A stretch of 64,000 nt of DNA from 39-52-133 sp035531075. Lineage in GTDB: Bacteria; Pseudomonadota; Gammaproteobacteria; Burkholderiales; Gallionellaceae. The notes below the pieces were generated by a model. That model saw only the letters and a list, made by a program, of their open reading frames with translations. It made no database searches and was not told the DNA's origin. Below are positions 22,896 through 32,467 of the stretch, piece by piece. The DNA is taken from positions 186,001 through 250,000 of the forward strand of contig DATKTO010000026.1 in NCBI GenBank assembly GCA_035531075.1, given 5' to 3'. Each line of letters starts with the position of its first letter. Positions within the stretch are counted from its first letter, which is position 1. The position numbers were made by a program, and so were the translations under genes.

Positions 22896-25325
22896 TTATT
22901 CCGAATTATTTTTTTCTTCCGAATTGTTCTTTTCGTTGTGCTGGCGCGCGAACGACTGTCTGATATCGGTCAGCTCTGCCAGCCGCGCCACCACTTTGCG
23001 ATTGACGCTGCCTTCCGGATATACACCGCTGGCATCTGCCTCACCGGCTGGCACACCGGTCAAGATGGTGAGTGCCTGGTCCACATTTTCCACGGCATAG
23101 ATCTTGAATTTTCCGGCCTCGGCGGCTGCCACCACATCATGCCGCAGCATGAGATGCTTGACATTGCTTTCGGGAATCAGCACGCCCTGTTCGCCGTTTA
23201 ATCCGCGCGACGAGCAGATGTCGAAAAAGCCCTCGATTTTTTCGTTGACCGCACCAATCGCCTGCGCCTGCCCAAACTGGTTCACTGACCCTGTAATTGC
23301 GAGTGATTGCTTTATTGGAATATCTGCCAGATTTGAAAGCAATGCGCACAGTTCGGCGAGGGAGGCACTATCACCTTCAACCAAACCATAGGATTGCTCA
23401 AACACCAGGCTGGCAGAAAGCGCAAGCGGCTGGTTTTTTGCATAACGTGCGGCGAGGAACGAAGAAAGAATCAGCACACCCTTGGAGTGTATGGCACCCG
23501 AAAGCTTCACTTCGCGCTCGATGTTGACCAGCCTGCCTTCACCTAGCCGCGTAGTCGCCGTAATCCGTGTCGGCTGGGCAAAGGCGAAATTTCCCAGCTG
23601 AATCACGGACAGTCCGTTGACCTGGCCCGCCACCTCTCCTGAGGTCGAGATCACCAGGATGTTGCGCAGAATGGATTCATACAGTCTGTCTCTGAGTCTG
23701 CCTTGCCTCCGTATCTGCGTATCAATCGATTTTTGCACGTCTGCAGCTTTAACCACGCTCTGGCCCGACTCTCGGGCCCAGTAGTCGGACTCGCGCAGCA
23801 AATCGGCAACATCGAGCATATGGGTAGAAAGTTTCTCCGCATCACCAATCAGGCGCGCGCTTTGCTCAATGACCCTGGCTACGGCAGTTCGGTCGAACGG
23901 CATTAGTTCTTCCTTGCGGCTCAGGGTTGAAATCAGCCGCGCATAAAGCAGATGCGTATCGTTATTGCGCTCAATCTGTTCTTCGAAATCTGCCGCCACT
24001 TTGAACAGTTCACCAAATTCAGGATCGTAGGCGTGCAACAGGTAATAAAACAGGCGGTCACCAAACAGCACTATTTTTGCATCGAGCGGAATAGGCTGAG
24101 GTTCCAGCGAAACGGTGCTGACCAGGCTGTATATCTGCCCCAGCGATTCGATGTGAATTTCACGCGATTGCAGCGCCCTCTTCAGTCCTTCCCAGGCAAA
24201 AGGCTGCATCAGCACTTTTCGGATATCCAGTAACAAATAGCCGCCGTTGGCACGGTGCAGCGCGCCAGCCTTGATCAGGGTGAAATCAGTCACCAGTGCG
24301 CCGAGCTGGGCGATATGTTCGACTCGCCCCACCAGGTTGCTGTAGTTGGGATTGTCCTCACTGACGATAGGAGCCCCCTTTTTTTTGCCATTGCTCACCA
24401 GGGCGTTGACTTGATAGCGATGAAAGGTTTCCTGAGTGACGATAGTCATGCCGGAGAGCGTGACGGTATCTCTCTGCTTGCGAAAATCATCGACGTTATC
24501 GACCATATCCTGCTGCACGATATCGACATATTTCAGCACATCCGTGAGGTCGGTATAGCTTGCGCGCAACTCATCCAGCACATGTTCAACCACTACCATC
24601 GAGGTTTCACGGTTGAGCTGCCTGATCCGTTCGCTGCGCTCTTTCTGCCACTGCGGTACATGTTTCAGGATGTTTTCCAGGCGCTTCTGCAATTCAGCGA
24701 TGGCTTTCTCTACACGGGACCTTTCTTCCTCCGGCAATTTTTCGAATTCATGCGGTGGCAGCACTTCGTGGTTTTTGGTCGGCGCAAAGGTAAAACCCTC
24801 CTGGGTACGCAGCAGGATGACTTCTTCCTTTTCGGCATCCGCCCCCAACTGCTTGATTAACTGCTCTTGCTGTTTTTTGAATTCATCGTGAATCGCTTCT
24901 GACTTGTTGCGGTACTCCTCACTTTCAAATAGTGCAGGAATAGCGGTGCGCAAATAATCCACCCGCTCTGCCATTTGCTGGCTCAATTCTGCGCCCCTGC
25001 CGCAGGGCAACTTGAGCGCAAGCGGTTTGTGCGGCTGGGCAAAATTGTTGATATAGCACCAGTCATCGGGCTCTTGTTCAGTAGCTGCCTTGGTTTCGAG
25101 GAACTGCTGCACCATGCTGCGCTTGCCAAGGCCGGAAGGCCCCAGCACGAAAAGATTGTAGCCATCGCGACGGATGCCGATGCCGAAGTGCACGGCTTCC
25201 ATCGCTCGCATTTGGCCGATAATTTCAGTCAAATCATCAAGCTCTGCCGTGGTCTGAAAACCGAACTGGTCTGCGTCACAGGGATGATAAAGTTGTTGAG
25301 AAAGAAGCGGTGTAGGGATAGTCAT
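22896..25325 (-). CDS. Lon-like ATP-dependent protease (AAA_32/LonB-type)
   Basis: An 809-residue protein with a P-loop (FVLGPSGLGKRS, residues ~50-60), a long coiled-coil insert (residues ~120-260, E/K/Q-rich), a second AAA part, and a C-terminal Lon protease domain with the Ser-Lys dyad: Ser in VEGDSASLAEL and Lys in AIGAVNEKIEGFF. It lacks the N-terminal substrate domain of classical LonA and carries AAA_32, the common proteobacterial second Lon. It degrades misfolded proteins in the cytoplasm. ATG 25325 after CAGGA is chosen over an upstream TTG/ATG that lies in a non-conserved segment. Sits between dnaK- and dnaJ-like genes. Confidence 0.9.
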   Translation of the reverse strand: MTIPTPLLSQQLYHPCDADQFGFQTTAELDDLTEIIGQMRAMEAVHFGIGIRRDGYNLFVLGPSGLGKRSMVQQFLETKAATEQEPDDWCYINNFAQPHKPLALKLPCGRGAELSQQMAERVDYLRTAIPALFESEEYRNKSEAIHDEFKKQQEQLIKQLGADAEKEEVILLRTQEGFTFAPTKNHEVLPPHEFEKLPEEERSRVEKAIAELQKRLENILKHVPQWQKERSERIRQLNRETSMVVVEHVLDELRASYTDLTDVLKYVDIVQQDMVDNVDDFRKQRDTVTLSGMTIVTQETFHRYQVNALVSNGKKKGAPIVSEDNPNYSNLVGRVEHIAQLGALVTDFTLIKAGALHRANGGYLLLDIRKVLMQPFAWEGLKRALQSREIHIESLGQIYSLVSTVSLEPQPIPLDAKIVLFGDRLFYYLLHAYDPEFGELFKVAADFEEQIERNNDTHLLYARLISTLSRKEELMPFDRTAVARVIEQSARLIGDAEKLSTHMLDVADLLRESDYWARESGQSVVKAADVQKSIDTQIRRQGRLRDRLYESILRNILVISTSGEVAGQVNGLSVIQLGNFAFAQPTRITATTRLGEGRLVNIEREVKLSGAIHSKGVLILSSFLAARYAKNQPLALSASLVFEQSYGLVEGDSASLAELCALLSNLADIPIKQSLAITGSVNQFGQAQAIGAVNEKIEGFFDICSSRGLNGEQGVLIPESNVKHLMLRHDVVAAAEAGKFKIYAVENVDQALTILTGVPAGEADASGVYPEGSVNRKVVARLAELTDIRQSFARQHNEKNNSEEKNNSE

Positions 25326-25422
25326 GTTTTTTTCCTGAACGAATATCACTGTTCTAGATAACCCGGGCACTACTGCGCATTCTGTTTAAAACAGCCGGAC
25401 GGAAATATTGCCCTGAAATAAT

Positions 25423-27294
25423 TTATTTATTTTCCTTGTACTCGGCATCCACTACTTTGCCGTGCGTATTGGATGCGCCGCCGACATTGGGTGGTGGTTC
25501 TGATCCCTCCCAGCGGGTTTCCGCATAGGGCGCGCCTTTGCTTGCCTGACCTGATTGTGAATACAGCACTGCTCCAGCCTCACTCAGCACTTTTTTCAGC
25601 GCTTCGGCACGCTCTGTGGCGAGGCTGACATCTTTTTTGAGCAATGCTTCCTTGGTTTCGCGCAAGGCATTCTCGATGCGCCGTCTCAAATCGTCGGTCA
25701 GTTTTTCCGAGAAATTGGCCAGCATCTTCTCCGCTTCGTAGCAGTTGGAATCGGCTGTGTTCAGTTTTTCCGCGTCCTCGCGCCGTTTCTTGTCGGCATC
25801 GGCATATCGCTCGGCATCCTCCACCATGCGTTTTTTATCGCTCTCCGACAGGCGTGTGGAACCCGTGATGCTGATGGATTGTGATTTTCCGCTGACGGTG
25901 TCTTTTGCCGCAACGCTGAGTATTCCGTTGGAGTCGATATCGAAGCTCACTTCGATCTTGGGTACGCCGCGCGGTGCCCGGGGCAGGCCATCCAGATTGA
26001 ATTGGCCGAGGCTGGTGTTGTCAGACGCCATCGGCCTTTCGCCCTGAAATACATGCACCGTGACAGTGGTCTGCATGTCGGCGGCTGTGGTGAAATTTTC
26101 GCTGCGCTTGACCGGGATGGGTGTATTGCGCGTGATCAGCGGCGTGGCAATGCCGCCCAGGGTTTCCACCCCCAGGGTCAGCGGGGTCACGTCTACCAGA
26201 ACGATGCCGCCGACTTCGCCTGCCAGCACGCCGGCCTGAATGGCCGCACCTGCAGCCACGCACTCCATCGGATCTACGCCCATCTCGGCCTTGTGCCCGA
26301 ATATTTCCTCAAAAAAACTGCGCACCGCGGGCATGCGTGTCGGCCCGCCGACGAATACCACCCTGTTTATATCCTTCGGGGTGATACCGGCATCTTTCAA
26401 TGCCTGGTCCACCGGGCCGCGGCAACGTTCTATCACCGGGCGTATCAGGCGTTCAAGTTCGGTGCGGTTGAGATCCAGCTCGAGATGGCGCGGCTCACCC
26501 TTGACGGCGGCGAGATAAGGCAGGCTGAGGTGTGTGCTAGTGCTGGTGGTAAGTTCAATTTTTGCTGTCTCGGCTGCTTCAAGGAGACGCGCGGCAGCCT
26601 TGCTGTCGCTGCGCACATCGACGCCGGTGGCCATCTGGAAACGTTCGACCAGGTGATCGAAGACACGCTGGTTCATGTCAGTGCCGCCAAGCTGGGTATC
26701 ACCGCTGGTGGATTTGACTTCAAACACGCCTTTGCCAAACTCCATAATGGTGACATCCAGGGTGCCGCCACCGAGGTCGATCACGGCAATGCGCAGCTCC
26801 TCGCCCAGCCGGTCAAGGCCATAGGCCAGTGAAGCTGCGGTAGGCTCGTTGACCAGACGCACCACTTCAAGCCCTGCTATGCGGCAGGCATCCTTGGTGG
26901 CGGCGCGCTGGTTGTCATCGAAATAAGCCGGCACCGTGACCACGACCTTTTCCACCGGCTCGCCCAGAAACGATTCTGCATCACGCTTGATTTTTTGCAG
27001 CAGGAAGGCCGAAAGCTGTTCCGGAGAGTAATCATGATCCCGCAGACGGATATTTTCACGCTTGCCCATCCTGCGCTTGAAGGCGGTGGCCGTCCCCTCG
27101 GGATTGGACACGGCCTGGCGCCGCGCAGGTTCGCCCACCAGAACCTGCCCGTCTTCGGTCAGCGCAACATAGCTGGGAAACGCCTTACCGCCTACGCTGA
27201 CACCTTCGGCGCTGGGGATAATGACAGGCCGGCCACCGCGAAGCACTGCGGCGGCAGAATTAGATGTTCCCAGATCAATTCCGATGATGGCCAT
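25423..27294 (-). CDS. dnaK: DnaK-type Hsp70 chaperone, accessory copy
   Basis: A 623-residue Hsp70. ATPase domain: GIDLGTSNSAAAV (phosphate 1), VVTVPAYFDDNQRAATKDA, VNEPTAASLAYGL, VIDLGGGTLDV and FVGGPTRMPAVR. Linker and substrate domain: VDVTPLTLGVET, then a helical lid. The C-terminus ends DAEYKENK instead of the EEVKD-type tail. Relative to housekeeping DnaK it is slightly shorter and reads GTSNS for GTTNS. It folds or holds unfolded proteins with the DnaJ two genes on. ATG 27294 begins the domain exactly. I regard it as a second, stress-linked dnaK; grpE is not in the window. Confidence 0.93.
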   Translation of the reverse strand: MAIIGIDLGTSNSAAAVLRGGRPVIIPSAEGVSVGGKAFPSYVALTEDGQVLVGEPARRQAVSNPEGTATAFKRRMGKRENIRLRDHDYSPEQLSAFLLQKIKRDAESFLGEPVEKVVVTVPAYFDDNQRAATKDACRIAGLEVVRLVNEPTAASLAYGLDRLGEELRIAVIDLGGGTLDVTIMEFGKGVFEVKSTSGDTQLGGTDMNQRVFDHLVERFQMATGVDVRSDSKAAARLLEAAETAKIELTTSTSTHLSLPYLAAVKGEPRHLELDLNRTELERLIRPVIERCRGPVDQALKDAGITPKDINRVVFVGGPTRMPAVRSFFEEIFGHKAEMGVDPMECVAAGAAIQAGVLAGEVGGIVLVDVTPLTLGVETLGGIATPLITRNTPIPVKRSENFTTAADMQTTVTVHVFQGERPMASDNTSLGQFNLDGLPRAPRGVPKIEVSFDIDSNGILSVAAKDTVSGKSQSISITGSTRLSESDKKRMVEDAERYADADKKRREDAEKLNTADSNCYEAEKMLANFSEKLTDDLRRRIENALRETKEALLKKDVSLATERAEALKKVLSEAGAVLYSQSGQASKGAPYAETRWEGSEPPPNVGGASNTHGKVVDAEYKENK

Positions 27295-27423
27295 ATGTAC
27301 ATACCCTTGCTCGATTTATTCAAATTGAAAAGAAAATTCCGGTCTTTGCACCTTATTAGGGATATTTGACTCAGTCTTTGAATAATCAAGCCCGCTCTGA
27401 CAATTAAATTCCACGCAGATCTG

Positions 27424-28026
27424 CTACCCGGGATGCCGCCGGTACATTCCAACCATACTGGATTGATCCAGTACGTGACCTTGCATGGTTTTTTCCAGTA
27501 CTGCCTTGGTGGGTTTCTTCAAATCCGGCAGGGTGCGATCCAGCGCGTAGAGTTTGAAAAAATAGCGGTGCATGCCTATCGGCGGGCACGGTCCGCCGTA
27601 ACTGGTGCGGTGCCAGTCATTAACGCCCTGCAGCGTTCCTGCCGGAAGACTTTTTTCAGTCACGCCTTCAGCCATGCCGGATGCATTGGCAGGAATGTTA
27701 TAGAGCACCCAGTGCACCCAGGTCGTCTGCGGGGCTGCCGGATCTGGCGCATCCGGATCGTCAACAATCAAGGCCAGACTCTTTGTACCGGGCGGCACGC
27801 CCACCCACATGATTTGAGGTGAGGTATTCAGCCCATCGCAGGTATGACGCTCTGGAATTTCTCGACCATGCATAAATGCAGGTGACATGATGCTCATGCT
27901 CATTGCCAACCTATCCTTTCCGCCCGTAAGCACGCCGTTATAAGCAGCCACAACAGAGATGAAGATGAGTAAAACTCCCAGAACGGCAGCCCAAATCCAG
28001 CGTACAAGCAGAGATCTATTTTTCAT
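27424..28026 (-). CDS. YbhB/YbcL-type PEBP (Raf-kinase-inhibitor-like) protein
   Basis: A 200-residue protein with an N-terminal membrane anchor or signal (LLVRWIWAAVLGVLLIFISVVAAY, in part, residues 6-29). The PEBP fold follows: PERHTCDGLNTSPQIMW, IVDDPDAPDP, WVHWVLYNIPA, and the ligand-pocket YGGPCPPIGMHRYFFKLYALD. Bacterial PEBPs are of unclear function, perhaps binding small anions or lipids. It is in the stress block between hsp20 and dnaK, 130 bases from the latter. Confidence 0.88.
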   Translation of the reverse strand: MKNRSLLVRWIWAAVLGVLLIFISVVAAYNGVLTGGKDRLAMSMSIMSPAFMHGREIPERHTCDGLNTSPQIMWVGVPPGTKSLALIVDDPDAPDPAAPQTTWVHWVLYNIPANASGMAEGVTEKSLPAGTLQGVNDWHRTSYGGPCPPIGMHRYFFKLYALDRTLPDLKKPTKAVLEKTMQGHVLDQSSMVGMYRRHPG

Positions 28027-28092
28027 CTTGCGCTGAGTTTTAATGAGCCAATTTTTTCATACATTGCTTTCGCCATATATCGAATTTGCGGC

Positions 28093-28599
28093 TCAGGACA
28101 ATTTGATGGTTCTGCTGCTTTCACTCTCTACCTTGGGCAGGCGTATGCTCAGCACGCCATTTTTGTAGCTCGCTTGCGCACGCTCTGCATCGACATTGCG
28201 CGGCAACGGGATGCTGCGCTGGAAGGAGCCGTAGGCACGCTCCATAACATGGTAGGTGCTGTCGCGGCTTTCACGCTCGTAACGTTTTTCCCCGCTCAGA
28301 TAGAGCTCATTGCCCTCAACTGTGATGGTGAAGTCTTCTTTCTCCATGCCGGGCACCTCCACCCGCACGATGATCTCCTTGTCCAGCTCCTCCACCTCTC
28401 CTGCCAACAAGCCCCAGCGTGGAAAGGTCGCGAGGGTGCTGCCGCTCTGCGTCAGCGCCTCATCTTTGGAGAGTGAAAAATGTGTCAGCGCATTGCTACC
28501 GCGGCTAAGCAGCTCGCGCCATCCATCCGACAGATTTTCCCAGGTGCGGCTCAGTTCACGCCCGATATTTCTTCCCGCTGTTTTCAAATTATCCAGCAT
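28093..28599 (-). CDS. Hsp20 small heat-shock protein (first)
   Basis: A 168-residue sHsp. The N-terminal arm (residues 1-60) is helical and amphipathic. The alpha-crystallin domain follows: EIIVRVEVPGMEKEDFTITVEGNELYLSGEKRYE (here in pieces: VRVEVPGMEKEDF, ELYLSGEKRY), AYGSFQRSIPLP, and YKNGVLSIRLPK. It ends SRTIKLS, with a short I-x-L-like tail. It binds unfolding proteins and passes them to DnaK. Start ATG 28599 is seven bases from GAGGAG; the ATG at 28605 is too close to it. Sequence differs clearly from the second Hsp20 at 34899-35348. Confidence 0.9.
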   Translation of the reverse strand: MLDNLKTAGRNIGRELSRTWENLSDGWRELLSRGSNALTHFSLSKDEALTQSGSTLATFPRWGLLAGEVEELDKEIIVRVEVPGMEKEDFTITVEGNELYLSGEKRYERESRDSTYHVMERAYGSFQRSIPLPRNVDAERAQASYKNGVLSIRLPKVESESSRTIKLS

Positions 28600-28647
28600 A
28601 TGCATGCTCCTCAATTTTAACCATGGAAATATGAATGCAAAATCTGC

Positions 28648-29016
28648 TTACTCTGAAATTAAATTATCACTTTCAAACAAGCGCTTTGCCTCATGATTCT
28701 TGACATCTCCACGAACCTTTCGCGCATAGTCTTCAAGCTGGCGTTTGGCGGCATTAAAGGCATCGCGCAAGGCGACATAAACATCTTCGGAATGGTCGCG
28801 GTTCACCACAATCTCATTGCCCGGCACGCCAATGTCGATGCGGACATTGAACTGCTTTCCCTGATTGTGGTGTTTATGCGGCATTTCCACCACCACGCGG
28901 CAGGACATGATGTGTTTGAAAAATTCGTCCAGTTTTTGGGCCTTCTCACGAATATTGGCCTCAAGCGCTTCTGAATGTTCCACATCACGAATAGTGATTT
29001 GCATAGGAATTTGCAT
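28648..29016 (-). CDS. HPF/RaiA-family ribosome hibernation factor, short form
   Basis: A 122-residue protein starting IPMQITIRDVEHSEALEANI, with the S30AE-like beta-alpha-beta pattern, FNVRIDIGVPGNEIVV, and DVYVALRDAFNAAKRQLEDY. It lacks the C-terminal dimerisation domain of long HPF. Such factors bind the decoding centre and keep ribosomes inactive and protected during stress. GGAGAAAGTC precedes ATG 29016. It is between hsp20 and the CBS gene with 49- and 33-base gaps, in a run of same-strand genes each with its own Shine-Dalgarno. Confidence 0.88.
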   Translation of the reverse strand: MQIPMQITIRDVEHSEALEANIREKAQKLDEFFKHIMSCRVVVEMPHKHHNQGKQFNVRIDIGVPGNEIVVNRDHSEDVYVALRDAFNAAKRQLEDYARKVRGDVKNHEAKRLFESDNLISE

Positions 29017-29049
29017 GACTTTCTCCTTAAATAAAAATACAAAATTGGG

Positions 29050-29499
29050 TTAGCGGCGGCTTATCGATTCCTTTTTCTGCTCATGCTTGACCAGCCTGGA
29101 AAGATCCAGCAACTCTTCCGCCAGCAATTCCAGCAGATCATCGAGGGCCAGAATACCAATCAGCCCACCTTTGCTATCCACCACAGGCAAGCGCCGCACA
29201 CCTTCTCCGCGCATATACTGAATAGACTCGTAGATACCCATACCATCCTGCACCGTGACCAACTTTTGCCCCATGATGTCAGCGACTGTGATCACCATCT
29301 GCACCAGATCCGGCGCCATTACTTCCACCACCAGATCACGATCAGTCACGATGCCTACCGGCACCTTCACTCCCTTGCGCTCTTCGACGACGACGACAGA
29401 GCCGACATGGTGCTGGCGCATAAGCTTGGCCGCTTCGTTGACGGTTGTTTCGCGCTGCACAATAATGACTTCGCGGTTACAGATATCACTGACAGGCAT
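29050..29499 (-). CDS. tandem CBS-domain protein
   Basis: A 149-residue protein made of two CBS motifs: VNEAAKLMRQHHVGSVVVVEERKG with VGIVTDRDLVVEV, and GIYESIQYMRGEGVRRLPVVDSKGG with LIGILALDDLLELL. CBS pairs bind adenine nucleotides and act as energy sensors. The C-terminus has a short charged helix. GGAGAGAATC lies before ATG 29499. Stand-alone CBS proteins are often in universal-stress clusters; its target is not evident. Confidence 0.92.
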   Translation of the reverse strand: MPVSDICNREVIIVQRETTVNEAAKLMRQHHVGSVVVVEERKGVKVPVGIVTDRDLVVEVMAPDLVQMVITVADIMGQKLVTVQDGMGIYESIQYMRGEGVRRLPVVDSKGGLIGILALDDLLELLAEELLDLSRLVKHEQKKESISRR

Positions 29500-29567
29500 G
29501 ATTCTCTCCTTAATTTACTGAAAAAAATAATTCAGTTATTGTTTTGATTACTCTTACAGCCAAGCCA

Positions 29568-29906
29568 TTAATCCTCGTGCATCAATTGAACAGGCTTCTT
29601 GCCTTGCGCAGTATTTTCGTAACCGTAATAAAGGGTATCCAGGTGATGCGATACATCCTTAATTTCATCCTCGCTCCAGCTTAAGCCGCTGATATATTGC
29701 CAACGACGTACCTGAGCCACGAGGCTTTCCCAGTCTGTCACCAGCTTCTGCTCGCGCCAATGGATTTGCGAGGTGTGGCAGGCAATGCAGTGCGTCGTGT
29801 AAAGCAATTGACCCCGTGCTTCGTTATATTTCTCCGCGGCATAAACGGCGGCCTGTGAAAAACACAAGATGCACAGCAACAAGAACAACTTGATTATGCT
29901 GTTCAT
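29568..29906 (-). CDS. small exported c-type cytochrome
   Basis: A 112-residue protein. A signal peptide (SIIKLFLLLCILCFSQAAVYA) is followed by one haem-binding CIACH (within LLYTTHCIACHTSQIHW). The remainder is short and lacks a clear Met ligand motif in the usual place; HHLDTLYYG contains possible His ligands. The protein would transfer electrons in the periplasm. ATG 29906 overlaps the stop of the FAD-oxidoreductase gene (ATGA), which fixes the start and suggests a functional link: the reductase may exchange electrons with a chain that includes this cytochrome. Confidence 0.85.
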   Translation of the reverse strand: MNSIIKLFLLLCILCFSQAAVYAAEKYNEARGQLLYTTHCIACHTSQIHWREQKLVTDWESLVAQVRRWQYISGLSWSEDEIKDVSHHLDTLYYGYENTAQGKKPVQLMHED

Positions 29907-31039
29907 AACATAGCCGCCGCGCCTAAACTGGCATGAATGGATGCCTGTTTTGCGTGCAGAAACCAGCGATCCAGCACCACATGGCGGGTAAACCATTTGT
30001 TTTTCAACAAGGCTCCTGCCACGAAATTGCGCAAAAATTGCGGTGCTACGTCGGCAGGTGCAGTAACGGTGCCAAAGCGCTCGGTCAGCCGCCGCGAATA
30101 AGGTTGCAGTTGTTCAATGCTGTAGTCACCCGCTGCCTCCATGATGGTGGTGGCAGCCAGCAGCGCTGACTCTACCGCCGGGCGTATGCCTTCGCCACTT
30201 TGCGGATAGGCAAGCCCTGCCGCATCGCCGATAAGCAGCATTCCATCGTCGAGTTGTTTACGCACTGAATGCCCGTGCAGTAGATAGGCATGGCCGTGGA
30301 AATGATCAGGAATGTCATGTGGAATTCTGCCGCGTTGCTTTAGAAAATCACAAAAATATTTGAGCTGTGCTGAAAGCCCGTGGTTGTCCTCGCGGCCAAG
30401 ACCAATATTGAGATAATGGCCTTTGCTAAAACACCAGCCGTATCCTTTCAGGTCGTTACAAAAATAGAGCTCAGGCATATCTCCCCGTACCCTGCAATTA
30501 AAATATTGGTAGGCGTTCATTTTGAATTCGATTTCTTTTGCCGCAATGGCGGGTTCGTCTGCGCCCAGCTGCGCCCCCATATAGCGTGCCACCGGACAAA
30601 AATGTCCGCCGGCACCGATGACCAGCGGTGTTGAAATGGCATCATTAACAAGCCATTGCTTGCCGTTTCTGACTATTGATTTTAGTGCATGGCCAAGCTT
30701 CAGGCGTGCACCCGAACGCTGCAATAGATAATCGTCAAGTTCGTAACGGCGTATGCCGTAACTGACGGTGCCTGAATATTGCGTTTCGACATCGCTGCCA
30801 TCGATCATGCCGGTGCGGAAGGAGGAGATTGCCTGCAACACATGGCGCTGGCTATAATCTTCGATATCCAGTTGCAGCGCATCGACCACTGCCGGGGTAA
30901 TCCAGCCGGCACAGACTTTGTCACGCGGGAAGATCGCCTTGTCCATCACCATTACATCCATGCCCTGCTGGCGCAACTGCTTCGCACAGCTTGATCCTGC
31001 AGGGCCACCACCGACAATGAGTACGTCACAGCTTTCCAT
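29903..31039 (-). CDS. FAD-dependent oxidoreductase, geranylgeranyl-reductase-like
   Basis: A 378-residue flavoprotein. FAD-binding motif VLIVGGGPAGSSCAKQL at the N-terminus, the family element PRDKVCAGWITPAVV, and the second FAD motif LIGDAAGLAYPQSGEGIRPAVESA. This is the geranylgeranyl-reductase/GGR group, which saturates isoprenoid or lipid double bonds. It overlaps the Cfa-like gene upstream by 14 bases and the cytochrome gene downstream by four, so the three make one operon. The combination of a lipid methyltransferase with a flavin reductase recalls enzymes that make methyl-branched fatty acids; that is inference. Confidence 0.87.
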   Translation of the reverse strand: MESCDVLIVGGGPAGSSCAKQLRQQGMDVMVMDKAIFPRDKVCAGWITPAVVDALQLDIEDYSQRHVLQAISSFRTGMIDGSDVETQYSGTVSYGIRRYELDDYLLQRSGARLKLGHALKSIVRNGKQWLVNDAISTPLVIGAGGHFCPVARYMGAQLGADEPAIAAKEIEFKMNAYQYFNCRVRGDMPELYFCNDLKGYGWCFSKGHYLNIGLGREDNHGLSAQLKYFCDFLKQRGRIPHDIPDHFHGHAYLLHGHSVRKQLDDGMLLIGDAAGLAYPQSGEGIRPAVESALLAATTIMEAAGDYSIEQLQPYSRRLTERFGTVTAPADVAPQFLRNFVAGALLKNKWFTRHVVLDRWFLHAKQASIHASLGAAAML

Positions 31040-32363
31040 TAGACTCTCCTGCTGAATTGAGCTGGTTTAGCCCGGCGTGAGATTCATACAGATATTGCCG
31101 GCTCCATGGAATATCGTTATTCCCGGCGCGGGCAAACAGCACCTGGAACAGCTGCATGCCTCCCGTCTTGAACGTGGTGAGAGATCCTGCAAGATACAAA
31201 CGCCATGATCGCGCGAATTCGGAATCGAACATTTCCGTCACAAGGTCGATATTTTCTTCATATCGCATCAACCAGTGTTCCAGCGTCTTGGCATAGTGCA
31301 TGCGCAAATTTTCAACATCCAGCACTGAAAAATCGGAAGGTTCGAATATCTGCATCATTTGCGCCAGGCTGGGCGGATTAGCGCCCGGAAAAATGTGCCG
31401 CTCGGTCCATGCATCCATGGGACGCGGGTAGTTCAAGCCTATGCTATGAATCAGCCCGCGGCCAGTGTCACTGAGACTGCGGTCAATGACTTCACCCAGT
31501 GCCTGGTAATTATCGACACCCACATGTTCGAGCATGCCAACAGAAACAAACGCATCGAACTTTCCCTGTACATTGCGATAGTCATCTTCGACAAACTCAA
31601 CCTGCCCATCCAGACCTTCGGCGTGGGCACGCCGCCTAGCGAAGTTGATCTGCTCTTTGGATATATTGTAGGCCTGCACTGTCACGCCATAATGCTTGGC
31701 CATATGTATCGCCAACGCCCCCCAGCCACAGCCAACCTCCAGTACCTTTTCTCCCGGTTGCAGGCGCAGCTTGCGGCAGACGTGATTCATCTTGGCAAGC
31801 TGTGCATCTTCAAGGCTGATGCCCTGATCCGGAAAATATGCGCAGGTGTAAAGCATTTGCCGATCAAGCCAAATCTTGTAAAAATCGTTGCCAATGTCGT
31901 AATGATGCTGAATATTGCGGCGTGAGCCGGCGATGGTGTTGCGCCTTGCATCATTTATTGGTGATAACAGCAATTTCCCGATTTTTCCCTGGCTACGAAA
32001 TGGCCAGACGCGATAAACCGCATCGAGAAAATCCAGCAAGCTGCCTTGTACGTCTATGCGTTGCGCCGAATACATCTCGCCGAAGTTCAGTTCCGGGTCA
32101 GCCAGCAATTTCAACAGGGCACCACGGTCACGTATGAATACCTGCGCCACCTCGCTACCTTTATGGTTCGATATTTTTTGTCCATTCCACAGCACAATCT
32201 CTAATGGTGGGTCACCGATTGCGCGCATCATTCTCGACAACAGCATTTTTTCAGTCGCAAAGATCATATTGCCAAAAGTCGGGCGCTGTTCTCTGGCTGA
32301 CGACAGGTAGTTGATCCCACCATTAATCAATTTGTTTGATGGCTCGATTTGCTCATGTCTCAT
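31026..32363 (-). CDS. cyclopropane-fatty-acyl-phospholipid-synthase-like SAM methyltransferase
   Basis: A 445-residue enzyme. Conserved parts include IQHHYDIGNDFYKIWLD, MLYTCAYF (the active-site Cys), the SAM loop VLEVGCGWGALAIHMA, and ERHIFPGA. The N-terminal ~120 residues form the lipid-binding domain of CFA synthases. It methylenates double bonds of membrane phospholipids with SAM, normally on entry into stationary phase or under acid/heat stress. It overlaps the FAD-reductase gene and follows the PmtA-like gene. The chosen ATG 32363 has AAGGAGA nearby. It may do classical cyclopropanation or, with the reductase, produce methyl branches. Confidence 0.87.
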   Translation of the reverse strand: MRHEQIEPSNKLINGGINYLSSAREQRPTFGNMIFATEKMLLSRMMRAIGDPPLEIVLWNGQKISNHKGSEVAQVFIRDRGALLKLLADPELNFGEMYSAQRIDVQGSLLDFLDAVYRVWPFRSQGKIGKLLLSPINDARRNTIAGSRRNIQHHYDIGNDFYKIWLDRQMLYTCAYFPDQGISLEDAQLAKMNHVCRKLRLQPGEKVLEVGCGWGALAIHMAKHYGVTVQAYNISKEQINFARRRAHAEGLDGQVEFVEDDYRNVQGKFDAFVSVGMLEHVGVDNYQALGEVIDRSLSDTGRGLIHSIGLNYPRPMDAWTERHIFPGANPPSLAQMMQIFEPSDFSVLDVENLRMHYAKTLEHWLMRYEENIDLVTEMFDSEFARSWRLYLAGSLTTFKTGGMQLFQVLFARAGNNDIPWSRQYLYESHAGLNQLNSAGESNGKL

Positions 32364-32467
32364 GCTATCTTCTCCTTGTTATCCAGTTGAGCTACTTCCT
32401 TCGATAAAATCACGCTTCCACTAAGTCTTTCTGCGATACATAACAAAACCATTCGATTGCTTGATGA

